Shown here piece after piece: positions 1 through 10,850 of a DNA stretch of 64,000 bases. How positions within the stretch are numbered: position 1 is the stretch's first letter; every line of letters starts with the position of its first letter. The notes beneath the pieces were generated by a model that was not told the DNA's origin, made no database searches, and saw only the letters and a program-made list of their open reading frames with translations. Where the stretch lies: the NCBI RefSeq assembly GCF_019279795.1, contig NC_056743.1, forward strand, positions 930,412,499-930,476,498, in the 5' to 3' direction. The DNA is from Protopterus annectens (taxonomy: Eukaryota; Chordata; Ceratodontiformes; Protopteridae). Both the position numbers and the translations under genes were made by a program.

Positions 1-184
1 TCAATGTACCGCTTTCCAAGATTGCACTACAGTTGGGAAAAGGGCAAAGTTCACCTTGTTGGTCTATAGGTTACTTACCCTGGGAATAAATCCGCCGATC
101 GGTTACTGAAATGAGTTTTTGCTGATTTTGTCTGGACAATGTTGTCTTCGATCTTCTGGGATTTCGATATTTTCAGGTAGACCC

Positions 185-189
<5 letters not shown>

Positions 190-237
<48 letters not shown>

Positions 238-288
238 TATATATATATATTAGATATAAATATATATATATACATATAGATATATATG
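190..288. repeat. (TA)n microsatellite
   Basis: Nearly pure TA dinucleotide run with a few interruptions (TTAGA, ACATA). It lies just downstream, in the element's own direction, of the minus-strand Ty3/gypsy element and has no coding value; tyrosine-isoleucine ORFs read through it are artefacts. The flanking bases 1-189 and 289-389 show nothing recognisable. Confidence 0.95.
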
Positions 289-389
289 GGACTACTTCAA
301 ATGAGCAAACACTCATTTGAACTTAAGCTATATAACCAAGTCCAGGTAATCGAAACCTTAAAATAACGAAACATCATTATCGCTCGTTC

Positions 390-624
390 GTCTGTATTAC
401 AAATACTAAGAAAGCCAGGGATTTTGTTTAGATGCTTTAATATACAGAAACACATTAGGTTGGATAGCAGCATCTCTAAATATGAACAAACTAATAAACA
501 GAGCTTACATACATACATGTTCACATTTCAGCAGCTAACAACAAAATGGCAGTCTGACTTGCACGTGCTCAGTATTTACATACATGTACAAGCTCTTGGA
601 TAGCTTCTTAAAGGTATATACACA
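390..624 (-). repeat. Candidate 3' LTR of the Ty3/gypsy element
   Basis: On the minus strand, a purine-rich stretch (AACAGGGAGGA, about 625-635) is followed at once by TGTGTATATACC. A polypurine tract followed by TG is the expected start of a 3' LTR, and it lies about 240 bases past the integrase end at 867. A TATTAAAG polyadenylation-like signal occurs further down. The far end is not defined, because I see no second LTR to compare with; 390 is a guess based on usual LTR size. Confidence 0.35.
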
Positions 625-866
625 TCCTCCCTGTTAAAAAGATTGCCATTTATCCAAAACAATGTTAGAGCTAGACATGCATTACTATATGCATTGGAAA
701 CAAAACACCATGTTCATGTCCAAGTTGCTTCACATCTACTGCAAGGTTTACAGATTTGGCCATATCTCATTACATAATGTTTAGGACTATGTTCAGCAAC
801 AGGGATAGTCTGCAGTGCACAACTTGGGTCTGGAATCTTTGGATTCTTCACAGGAACAGGAATTTC

Positions 867-1939
867 CTATGGAACATGCTCTTGAACTGGAACACCGGAC
901 AACTCACTCTGAGATAACGAGTCTTTCTCACAGGCTATTTGCTGTGGTGTAGGCTCAGATACTGGTCTCATCTGTTTACGATTCTGTCTGAAGATTCCTC
1001 TTTCTGATTCTACAATGTACGATCTCGGCTCTGGACCAATATCCTTCACAACACCAAGCCAATCATAACCTTTGGACATCTGCATCCTTACCACCTCTCC
1101 TGTTCGTAATGGATTGAGCAGTCTGCTGGTCTTATCATAGCAGGATTTCTGGGTTAGGCACTTCTTCAATAGACTGGTTTTTACTGACTTGTTGTTCTTG
1201 ACACATGGAACCAGCAATTGACTACTGATTGGTAATGTGGTTCTGGTGTGTCTTAAGAAAAGTCTCTTAGCAGGTGAACCAAGATTTCTGTCACGAGAAC
1301 ATTTCTGAGATTTAAGAGATTCAGAAAAACATCACTACTGTCTTGCTTTGACTTTTCAAGTAACTGCTTTGCATGTTGCAGTTCATGTTCTGCTAAACCA
1401 TTTGACTGTGGATACCCCGGTCTACTAGTGACATGAGTAAAGTCCCATTCTTCAACAAATCTTTTTAACTGTTAGCTTGTGAACTGCTTGCCATGGTCAG
1501 CAATAACTGTGTGTGGGGATCCATGAGTTGCAAAATGACATTTCATCTTAGTAATGACAGTACTAGATGCTAGGTTGGGAAGTAGTTCAATCTCGAACCA
1601 GTCGGAGTAAAAGTCTATTAACGCCAAGTAATGTTGACCATTCCACTCGAATATGTCTGTGGCTATTGTTGACAAAGGTAGTTCCAGAATCTGGTTAAAA
1701 TGAAATGGTTCCTTCTGTTGACGTGGATTTGTACTATTACACACAGAACAAGATAAAAGTGATCTCTCAATGTCTTGTGACATAGAAGGCCAAAATACTA
1801 ATTCTCTCAGCCTTCTTTTGGTCAATTCAGTTCCTGCGTAACCACAATGCAAAATAGTAATGTACTCAGGTTGCAAAGATTTGGGAACAATAACTTTCAG
1901 ACATTTCATAATGATACCTTTTGTCAGCCAAAATCTCAT
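867..1939 (-). pseudogene. Ty3/gypsy integrase (degenerate)
   Basis: C-terminal part of a pol polyprotein that would insert retrotransposon cDNA into chromosomes. From 1939 downward there is an HHCC-type zinc region (LHCGYAG, then CSVC), the catalytic core with first Asp in IATDIFEW and second Asp in VIADHGKQFTS (families usually have SDNG), and after a stop near 1471 a GYPQSNGLAEHEL stretch holding the catalytic Glu (about 1430-1370). The 867-1217 block (GEVVRMQ, DWLGVV) is the usual chromatin-binding tail. Several stops and frame changes break it. Related pol proteins are often named K02A2.6-like; lineage placement (Mag-like) is tentative. Confidence 0.85.
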
Positions 1940-2307
1940 CTCTGTATGGAAAATAAGGTTGCACTTCTTTAGGTAAACTAGATTGCTTTGATGGACATCC
2001 TTGATTAATATAGTGGTTGAGCCTTTGCAAAAATATATGTATAGCTGTGTGATCTTCTCAGCTCATCAAGATGTGTGGAAGAAATATTACGCACTTCCAT
2101 GGCGTCAGAATCATTCATCGAATGAAAACTTGAATGTTCAATCTGTTCACTAGCATTTCTGGGTGATCTGGCTAATGTATCAGCAGGGTAAAGAAGTTTG
2201 CCTTCCTTGCAGACAAGATTGAAATTGTACCTTTACAATCTCAGCATCTTATGTTGCAGTCCGGCTGGAGCTGAATGGATTGGCTTTCTCAGGATTATGA
2301 CTAATGG

Positions 2308-2664
2308 TTAGTGATCTGTTTCCATCTGGATAAGTCTGCCATAAACATAATCATGGAATTTGGAACATGCAAACAAAATTGTGAAACGCTTTTTTTCAAT
2401 CTGGGGGTATTGCTGTTCAGCTTGGGTAAGAGTTCTCAATGCAAAGGCAACAGGTTGATCCTCTTGCAGAATGACTGCACTAAGACCAAATTTCAAAGCA
2501 TCACAGGAAAACGTTACTGGTTTGTGAACATCATAGTATGTGAGCATTGGAGGGCCAGCAATTCTCTGTTTCAGGACATCAAATGCTATTTGGTGTTGCT
2601 CTAACCAAGACCAAGATACATTTTTACGTGTCAGCTCTCTAAGTAGCAATGAATGTTTGCTCAA
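2308..2664 (-). pseudogene. Ty3/gypsy RNase H domain
   Basis: RNase H directly following the reverse transcriptase, as in Ty3/gypsy pol. It shows the tether segment (LTRKNVSWSWLEQHQIAFDVLK), then FSCDALKFGLSAVILQE with the first catalytic Asp, and QAEQQYPQIEKKRFTILFA with the catalytic Glu. GRLIQMETDH ends the open stretch just where the third acidic residue would follow (QTDHKPL in relatives). Pieces downstream to about 1940 are disrupted. Together with the flanking RT and integrase this is one element, not a host gene. Confidence 0.85.
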
Positions 2665-3425
2665 GTCTGGAATGAACCTAAGTAGTTGACCATACTAAGA
2701 AAACATTGCAAGGCTTGAACATTGTCTGGAGCTGGCATCTCGAGAATGGCTGTTTGCTTTGAAGGTTCTGGTCGTAGGCCTGTACACGTAAATAAGTGAC
2801 CAGCATAAGCAATTTCTTGCCGCCTGAATTTACATTTGTGTGGATTGAGCTTAAGATTCACTTGACGTGCCCTTTCTAGAACTTTTCTGGGGTTTCTTTC
2901 ATGTTCTGCTTCATCATGACCTCCTACCAGTATGTCTACTATGATAGCACAAGGATACTCAGAAAAAATTTGCTCCATTGCATGCTGAAAGACTTCACTT
3001 GCTGAATTTATCCGAAAAGGCTTTCTCAGAAATCTGTACCTGCCAAATCGAGTACTGAAAGTAGTGAGCAATGAGGATTTCTTGTTAAGCTGAATTTGCC
3101 AAAATGAACTCTTTGTATGTAAGACAGAGAAAATAGCAGCATTTGGCATCAAGACTGCGACTTCTTCAACTGTGCACATTGGGAGATGTGGTCTTTTTAA
3201 TGCTTTGTTCAAATCTCATGGGTCAATACATATTCTGATTTCATCTGAGCTTTTCTTATGAGCTACCACCATGGAAGATACCCATTCAGTTGGGGTTTCA
3301 ACTGGACAAATTGCACCTTGTCGAACCATTTTGTCTAACTCGGCCTTGACTCTGTCCTGCTTGGCTATTGGAATTTTATGTGCTGGTCTGACCACTAGAC
3401 TGACCTCTGGGCTAATTTCATGGAG
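2661..3425 (-). pseudogene. Ty3/gypsy reverse transcriptase (degenerate)
   Basis: Reverse transcriptase for copying element RNA. The N-terminal part (about 3425-3220) reads PVETPTEWVSSMVV and RICIDP, then an in-frame TGA (3216-3218), then DLNKALKRPHLPM. The stop sits where relatives have Arg, as expected from CpG decay of CGA. Next come FSVLHTKSSFWQIQL (the usual Asp of motif A has become His), LTTFSTRFGRYRF and the active-site box IIVDILVGG, where the conserved Asp-Asp pair is reduced to one Asp. Two catalytic positions are therefore lost, so this copy is dead. Confidence 0.88.
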
Positions 3426-3689
3426 TACACAATTAAAAGTTTGACTAGTTTGTCTTGGATAAGATTAGCATAGGTAGAAGAAATGTGTTGGGCAAAATTA
3501 GATTAGTGGTCTTTTAAGCGAACATGGTGGACTTCCTTATTAAATGAAAGTAGTCCCATTTTCAGACAGTCTCTGAGCCTTAATGACTGGATATGCCTCC
3601 TGACCACATAAAATAAGTTATAGCTTATCCCAGCTGAGTAACATGAATGCATTACTGAGCCTTCAGTATGAATATCTTCACCTCCCATA

Positions 3690-3960
3690 AGTAACAAGTT
3701 TCACACACCTTGCCAAATCAAGCCTTTCACCTTTACACACACTAACAAATGTTTCTGCAGACATAACATTGCACTTGGAGCCTATATCAACTTTGAGCTC
3801 TGCAGGTTTACCATTTATCCTAACAGTAAAAATACTCTGTTCTTTGCCTTACATCTACTGCACTGACTATTTCATGAACCAGTGACATACCATCAACATA
3901 AAGACTTGCCTGTGACCCCACTCCATAGCTTTCGAATTGATCAACTTTGTTTCTTAAAAT
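3690..3960 (-). pseudogene. Ty3/gypsy aspartic protease remnant
   Basis: A frame not starting with Met reads QSIFTVRINGKPAELKVD, then IGSKCNVMSAETF, upstream of the RT as in gypsy pol. LKVDIGSKCNV corresponds to the retroviral-type protease active site, but the usual D-T-G triad is D-I-G. Codons on both sides (SQASLYVDGMSLVHE at about 3900, VCKGERLDLARC at 3740) also look gypsy-like. Bases 3426-3690 contain further decayed pol sequence in shifted frames. No gag or 5' LTR is visible; the element is cut off near 3960. Confidence 0.65.
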
Positions 3961-3964
3961 CAAA

Positions 3965-4345
3965 AGCAGGAACAAAACCACCAAAAGCTCAGTAAGTGTG
4001 TCTAATAAAACTAAGTATTTCAAAAAATAGAAGAAAAAAGACAACGGCTGCAGCTTCCAGTGTAAAAAAGTTTACTATGTGCACAAAACACAAGAGCTTT
4101 CACAAGATTCGCTTCATCAGGTGTAATAAAAGCACATGAAAAACACACCCTTTAAATATACTCTAAAATCACGAGAACCTCCAATTAAGCAAGGCCTAAA
4201 ATTTAAAGACAAACCACATATGAACATACAAAATATAAATAAAATAAAATAGAAAATGCAGAAAATAAAAATATAAATACATCTCATACAATATACAAGT
4301 AAAAATAAAAAAATATATATACATGCTGTTTGTTCCCTCTGACTG
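3965..4345 (-). mobile_element. Penelope-like element terminal fragment with hammerhead-like motif
   Basis: On the minus strand, CTGATGA (4114-4120) is followed 12 bases later by GAAA (4098-4101). This spacing matches the conserved core of the hammerhead ribozymes known in the pseudo-LTRs of Penelope-like elements. The same layout occurs at 56751-56779 and 59719-59747 around a recognisable PLE. The bases between the two boxes pair only weakly here. No PLE protein is attached. The AT-rich stretch 4200-4345 shows nothing else. Boundaries are approximate. Confidence 0.5.
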
Positions 4346-4445
4346 GGTGGAACATATTGGATTTTCCTTGGGAATGGTGTAGAAAGGGAAAAAGATATAA
4401 AATATCCTCTGAACTCAAGTATCTTTTGTTATATCTAGTCAGGCT

Positions 4446-7400
4446 CTAGTGGAGGGATAAATGTCCCTTGACTGTCTCCAGAGGTAGAACATCAGGCCTC
4501 CTTTCAGGAGTGCTGGTAGGATTTGTCAAAGAAATATTCTCTGGAACCCTGGTTCTGTTGACTTCCTCTGCCACGGGGGCATCTTGATCCATTATAGTTC
4601 CCTCCTCTGCTCTCGAAGAACTTCCTCCACGTTTGTCTTGAAAAGGACCCTGAGACTTCTTGAACCACATTTTTCGACCACCTCATTGTTTCCTGGAAAA
4701 GGTTGAGGAGTAGAAAAACACACCCCCATATCAGACATGGTCTTTCCATCCTTTTCACACCCAGACAGTGAGTCTTTTACCTTGGTGCCAAATAAAGACA
4801 TTCCATCAAAGGGAGCATTAACGAAGAAAGACTTGAAAGGCTCCGCAAACTCAGAGGTGTCTCCTTATAGAAATGCCTGTACCCACTGCCCTTGAGGTTC
4901 CTTCCCCCACATGTAAAATCAACCTCATGGATGAATTAGATATGGTCATCAGTTGAGAAATAACAGATGCCTGAACTTCATCAGAAACAGCACCTGAGAG
5001 GGTATTTGATAACTTCTTGATCAAATTGCTAGGAGTGGAAATAGACAAACTAAAATTTGACATTCACATATCCATGACCATAAAAAAGTCCACAAAAAAC
5101 TAGGTGTTATACAGAAATAAGCAACTTCTCACCAAAGCAGCAAAGATTTCAATAGCAAATTCCAACCTTATCTCCACCCTACTTTATGCCTCTCCAATAT
5201 ATACCAACCTAAGGCTATGAGATCTAAACAAGCTAGAGACCTGCTACAACAAAATCGCCAAATTCGCCACAGGGGCATCCTACCGCAGTCACCACTGTCT
5301 CTCACTTGCTGAACTGGGCTGGCTTGAACTCCCTCACCTCCTTCAATGGCATCAACTCTCACTCGCCCACAAACTAGTAAACAATCCATTAAATGTCCCA
5401 TCCCTCCAGTATCTACTCCAACCCTATCGCATCACCAGACCACTAAGATCCAGCAACAAAAATCACTTGCAGATCACTAAAGCCAATAACTCTGCTGGTG
5501 AAGCACTATTCTCTTGCATCATAGCCAAATTATGGAACTCCCTCCCACCCACAATTACCTCCATACCATCATGCACCCACTTCAAAACTTTACTAAAAAC
5601 GCACCTAAAAACATGCTGGCTATGCCCTTGCAACTCCCACTCTAATATCACCCACTCCCTATCCAAGCACTACCTTTCTTTCCACTCCAGTAACTACCTT
5701 GATTATAGTAAGCTCAGATGCTCATAAGCTTAGTACTTATTATACAGCAGGAACTTCTTATTGTAACGTTTGTTAATGTCTGTTATGTACTTCACAGATA
5801 AAGATTCTAGTTGTCTACTGATGTACTATGTTCTTCATCTGTAAATATGTTGTAAGTAATTGCTATGTAAATTGTTAATCACTATGTAATCCAATGTAAT
5901 TACTGTCTGTTTATTTTAACTGTGGAGCTTTTCTCCCCTGGCCTCTGCTGAAAATGGACCTACGTCCAGTCGGACACTCCCGGTCAACAAATATAAATAA
6001 ATAAATAAATAAAAATACCTCTGAAGCCTAGTAAAGTGTGGCAAATAAGTCAGAGATCTCAAAGTGAAGGTCGCTGAGGCATAGACATGATCCCCAAATC
6101 TGTCCATCACCTTCAACACACTGTTGGGGGGACAGACAGTGGAACTTTCCTCAGCTAGTTCCTTGGTGGTATCTGCTGCAATGACCATGGCATCAACAGG
6201 AAATCTATTCCCCCAAAATCGTCTATCAGCTGGTGGTGCCATTATCCTATCTGATCTGTGAGGAATGGATTCCTTGGTGTCAGGGTCCTTCCATGCCAGC
6301 TGTGAGATCAAATCTTTGAGGTCATCGGTGAGTGGAGTCACCCAGGAAAATAGATTCCTCAGATGTAGGGTTGCTGGATGTCTATGCTTAAGGATATTTA
6401 GGATGTCTCCAAAGCAGACACCTTCAGGAGATGATCATGGGGAAACTTCACCTTCATCAAAATCTGTCTCTTCAGTGATTGACTCCTTCGGGGAGTCTAA
6501 GTGTTTCCTCTTACAAGTCCTCTTCTTAGGGACTTCCTCAGTGAGGTACGCTGGGGAGGTATAACAAGAGATTACTACAATTCCCTGAGTGGGAGTCTGG
6601 GGCTGGGGTTTTGGTACTGGCTATCCTTATGTAAGTAGGTGAAACTCTGATTGCTGAGATATCATGGCAGGGTCTTAGGATCTGAGGGGGAAGGATCCGT
6701 TTCAACTGCTGAAGCAGAAAATACTTGCTTCATAGCTTCAAAGACAGAGCTGCTCAAACAGAGAGAGGACACTGGATCCAAGAAGACAGGCTTCTGAATC
6801 ACATGGCTCCCCGGCTCCCAAGGAAAAACCTCCAAGGCGAAAACCAGAGACAAGCTATCGAGTGCCAAGGCTCAGAGTTGCAAAAACAGCTTTGAAAGCT
6901 TCAGAGTCAAATACAACACATCAGATCAGACAGACTACAAGTCCGGGAGCTCTCTGGATTCTATGGAATAAGAGCCCTCAGAGATCTCATATCTGAGGAT
7001 AAAGTTATCCTCACATCCGAACTCAGATCCAAAAATTCTGAAGCTACAGGAGTCAGAGGAGGAGTCTGTAATGATGCAGTAGCAGATATACGGATCTCCT
7101 GACTCAGAGGGGTAGCAGCTGAAGGAACACCAATCTGGCTCTGCACCAAGAGAATCTTCTTCACCAGTCTCTCCACATCTTCTTTTTTGAAACTTCTGGA
7201 AGAGCGAGTGGAATAAATGGATGGTGACCTGCATCTTTTCAAGAATGGAGAAGGTACCCTGTCAGGAACCAGATCCAGAGATGGAGAGTACCTTGTTCTG
7301 GGTAGTAATTTGGCGATTGCCCTGAATCGGACAAAGTCAGATCCAAGAGATTTGCCTCCACCGGATCCGACTTGGGCGGCAGTGCATCTAATAATATTGC

Positions 7401-7450
7401 ACTGACAGGTTCTTAGATTTTAGCCTTTCTGGGGTCCAAGGTTGAGACTG
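4446..7450 (-). pseudogene. DIRS A gag, C-terminal two thirds (interrupted)
   Basis: Shares blocks with gag of B: VDAMVIAADTTKELAEES, VMDRFGDHVYASA and LTYLPHFTRLQR (before the LINE), then SNLIKKLSNTLSGAVSDE, GTKVKDSLSGCEKDGKT and the C-terminal TSTPERRPDVLPLE (after it). A Ser/Pro-rich N-terminal region (about 7450-6600) is broken into several frames. DIRS gag is thought to be the nucleocapsid-like protein. The LINE insertion splits the codons after FTRLQR. A separate zinc-ribbon piece lies at 13545-13840, beyond DIRS B. Confidence 0.75.
5028..6020 (+). mobile_element. Non-LTR retrotransposon 3' end inserted in DIRS A gag
   Basis: 5'-truncated LINE tail. It starts inside the RT thumb (LLGVEIDKLKFDIHI), shifts frame in a run of six A near 5090, and then reads from 5110 to 5727 with one TGA (5218-5220): YNKIAKFATGASYRSHHCL, LAELGWLELPHLLQW and AKLWNSLPPTITSIPS, a typical C-terminus of CR1/Jockey-type RTs. 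About 280 bases of 3' UTR end in an (AAAT)n tail (5990-6013). Clade is uncertain; the tail differs from the ATGAACCT repeats of the CR1 copies in this window. A target duplication is too short to define. Confidence 0.8.
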
Positions 7451-7491
7451 GATCCTTATGAGACCTCTTTCAGGAGTCCAAAGCTGAAGAA

Positions 7492-7690
7492 ATAGAAGTT
7501 ATGTCCTTACCATAACGTTCCATGTGGAGTGTTCATCTCGCCTTTGTTCTTACACATGGGTTCGGAGCCGATCCTCGGCTCCGTGCCGGCCTCTTGCAAG
7601 CTCTGCATCGAGAAGAAGCTCGAGACAATCTAATACCCACAATCCCCCTCTGCCTTTACCTCAGATCTAGTTTGCAAGCAAACCAATCTA
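7492..7690. repeat. DIRS B left ITR (3' end of element)
   Basis: Reverse complement of 13370-13544. For example CCTCGGCTCCGTGCCGGCC here matches GGCCGGCACGGAGCCGAGG there. The outermost bases, 7492-7560, are also repeated in inverted orientation at 7848-7905 inside the ICR, which is the DIRS signature. Bases 7690-7848 are spacer without coding content. Confidence 0.88.
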
Positions 7691-7847
7691 CATAATAGCA
7701 CATTCATGCCATACACCTATACATATATAAACAGACACATATAAAGTATATGTGTATACCAACTATGTACACAGAATAATGACAGTAGCAAAATGCTTCT
7801 GGCCAGGCATCAAAGAACGTTCTTCCTAAGGGTGGGAGGGTGGGACT

Positions 7848-7960
7848 GTAAGAACAAAGGCAGATGAACACTCCACATGGAACGCTATGGTAAGGACATA
7901 ACTTCTATATGTGATAGTGTTCAATCTCGCCGTTGTTCTTACACATGGGTAGCGCCCCTA
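7848..7960. repeat. DIRS B internal complementary region
   Basis: Joins the complement of the left terminus (about 7850-7907) to the complement of the right terminus (about 7908-7950), reading CTTCTAT|ATGTGATAG. In the DIRS replication model the ICR guides circularisation of the linear cDNA. It fixes the element ends at ATAGAAG (left) and CACAT (right). Confidence 0.8.
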
Positions 7961-7980
7961 GCTCCTTGATCCTGAGGAAC

Positions 7981-9003
7981 TCACGGGAGGACGTTCTTGA
8001 GCACAGTGGAACCAAAGGTTGCCCTGTCCCTAGAAACCTTGTCTACTTTATAATGAGAAATAAAAGTATGTGGCTTAGACCAGGTAGCAGCCGCACAAAT
8101 AGCATCCAGAGGTAGGCGAGCTGCATGAGCCAAAGACGTAGATATCGATCTTGTGGAGTGTCCTTTGGGTTTGTGTAAAAGGGGTTGATCTGCAGAATCG
8201 TAGACATAGATTATACAATCCGTTAACCACTTAGAAAGAGTTCTTTTGGTAACTGCAAGTCCTTTCCTGCTCTCAGCAAAAGCCACAAAGAGTTGATCTG
8301 TTTTCCTGTGATCTTTTGTTCTATCCAAATAAAACCTTAGCTGTCTGTGAACATCCAATTTGTGTAACATATACTCCATTTTGTTGGAGTGGTTTTTGAA
8401 GAAAGTGGGTAATTCAATGGACTGATTAATATTGTTAATAGAACAAACTTTAGGGAGGAAGGATGAATTGGTTCGAAGAAAAACTCTGTCAGAGTGAAAG
8501 ATCAAATAAGGGTGCTTGATGGAGAGAGCCTGAAGTTCAGACACTGCCTAGCAGAAGTAATGGCTACCAGAAAGAGAGTTTTCCAGGACAAAAATTTTAA
8601 TGGGCAAGAAGAGGCAGGTTCAAAGGGGGGCAACATTAATTTAGATAGCAACAAGTTTAGACTCCAAGGTGACGTAGGAGATCTGACCGGTGGTCTAATA
8701 TGAAAAACTCCTTTTAAAAAGGCTTTACAAAGTCTGTGAGCCATGATAGAGCTCCACATTCTTCAACATGGAAATTCAAATGGCAGCCAATTGAACGCTT
8801 AGAGTAGCAGGAGAAGCACCCTGACGAAATAAGTCTGTTAAGAACTGTAATATCTTATTCAAAGCAGCTATAAAGGGATCAACGTGATGTGTATTCGCCC
8901 AGAATACAAACCGTTTCCATTTGCTAGTATATGTTTTAGTAGTGGAAGCTTTATGCGAAGCCACTAATATATCCTGGACTGCTGATGACAAGAGATCAGT
9001 CCT
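7981..9003 (-). pseudogene. DIRS B tyrosine recombinase (one main frameshift)
   Basis: The recombinase would insert the circular DIRS intermediate. The N-terminal core-binding part reads STTKTYTSKWKRFVFW; the catalytic half has ITSAR followed by a frame change near 8540 and SELQAL (Arg I), then KGHSTRSISTS (His-x-x-Arg), AATWSKPHTF, and ISHYKVDK with the nucleophile Tyr. All catalytic positions are visible, but they lie in three overlapping frames. It precedes the ICR as in other DIRS elements and overlaps the C-terminal part of the RT-RNase H-MT ORF in another frame. Confidence 0.85.
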
Positions 9004-9005
9004 GG

Positions 9006-10850
9006 CTAAGTTAGAATTGGAGCAGCCAAGCTGCTAGATGGAGTGACAGGAGCGGGATGGGGAACCCCTGACGAGTGAGTCAATAGATCTGGCTCTGGGT
9101 CCAGAATCCAGGGTCCCCGAATGCAGTGAATTTTCAGGAAGGGAAACCAAATTTGACGAGGCCAGAATGGAGCAATGAGGATTATCGTCCTGTGAAGGTT
9201 CCTGGCTTTCTGTAGAAATTTCGATAGCAGAGGAAATGGGGAAATGCGATAGGAGTCCCGGGGCCAATCAGAACCAGTGCGCCCCTGGGGACTTCCCTGG
9301 AGGGGTAATAGGTCAAAGTAGCTCCTGCATTTGGCATTCATTGGAGACGCAAACAGGTCGCAGGAAGGTTGGCCCCATGCGAAAAATCCTTTTCGCCACT
9401 GACTGTTTTAGAGACCACTGCGGCGGTAACAGAATTGCTCTGCTCAGCCTGTCGGCTATGACGTTGGATGACCCCGGATGTGCGTTGCTATTAGAAAGCG
9501 ACCGTGGACTCCGCCCATTGCCAAATTCTCATGGCCTCTCTGCATAGTTGATAGGACTTGGTTCCCCTTGTTTGTTTATGTACCAGACTACCGACATGTT
9601 GTCCGTCTGAACTGCAATAGTCCCTAGAGGAAGAAGGGGAGCAAAGTGTTGCAACGCTAGAAACACTGCCCTCAACTCTAGAACATTGATGTGCAGATTG
9701 TACTCCAAATTGGTCCATTCGCCTTGGACTGTCTGTCCCTGAAAGATGCCCCCCCACCCTATCAGGGAAGTGTCCGTGGTCACCGTAACTGTGGGGGGTA
9801 GCACAAACGGCCTCCCTGGAAAGGTTGCACGCTTGGAGCCACCAGTTTAGATCTGTTTTGCAAGTCTTTGTTATGAGAATCTCGTGTGTTAGAGGTAGTT
9901 GTTGAAATGACCATTGAGCAAACAGTAGCCATTGTAGAACTCTCATGTGCAGCCTTCCCAGGCGAATTCCAATAAGGAGGCTGACATGAGGCCCAACACC
10001 TTCAGTACGAGTTTTGCAGGAGATTTCCTTGACAAGAGTAGAAGACGTATGTGAGTCTGCAGTGATAATATCCTTTCTGGGGGAAGCTTCAGAATTAATT
10101 GACGTGTGTTTAACTCTGCTCCTATGAACAAGATATTTTGTGATGGCTGAAGTAAGGATTTTCCGAAATTTACGGAGATCCCTAGGTGAACACACAGTTG
10201 AAGAACATAGTCTCTGGCCTGCAGTAGTTGACGCGGGTGGTGGCGAAAGGAGCCAGTCGTCCAGATACGGAAACACCTGGAATCCCTGACGTCTCAAGTG
10301 AGACGCTACCACTGCCATGCATTTGGTGAAGACCCTGGGGCTGAGGTCAGACCAAAGGGCAGGGCTCGAAATTGAAAGTGACTGGCTCCCAGCCGAAGCG
10401 CAAATGATCTCTGGATGCCCTGGCCATTTTGATGTGGTAGTATGCATCCTCTAGATCTATTGAGCACATCCACTCGTCCTTCTGTAAGAATGGAAGGATC
10501 GATTGAAGCGTGACCATTCGGAACTTTTCTTTCTTGACGAAAGTATTGAGGTAGCTTAGGTCTAGAATGGGCCTCCAGTCCCCTGTTTTCTTTGGAACTA
10601 AAAAGAACCTTGAGTAAGTCCCGAATCCTTGCTGGTCCGCTGGGACTGGCTGGATGACTCTTTTTTTCTAGCAACTTTGAAATTTCTAAAGCTGCTGGCT
10701 CTCGCAGATGGGGCGGTACATCTGGGAGTCTTTTCCTCAGAATGGGATAGGATAGGAAGGGTATTCTGTAACCTCTGGTGACTACGCTTTTTACCCACTT
10801 GTCTGTAGTTATATTTTGCCAGGCCTGAGGGTATAAAGCTAAGCAACCCC
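9006..10850 (-). pseudogene. DIRS B reverse transcriptase-RNase H-MT region
   Basis: RT pieces include FRALPFGLTSAPGSSP and VFPYLDDWLLSP, the latter with the Asp-Asp active site. RNase H follows at 9804-9529 with TDTSLIGWGGIF, INVLELRAVFLALQ and QTDNMSVVWYINKQG, so Asp, Glu and Asp are kept. The methyltransferase-like (MT) segment (about 9340-9010) retains PHCSILASSN and LLSHFPISSA in shifted frames. At least four frame breaks. It lies between gag and recombinase as expected. Confidence 0.82.

Noticed and set aside
75-275. Tyr-Ile repeat ORFs at 75-275 and 34764-35236
   Set aside because: Translations of TA microsatellites.
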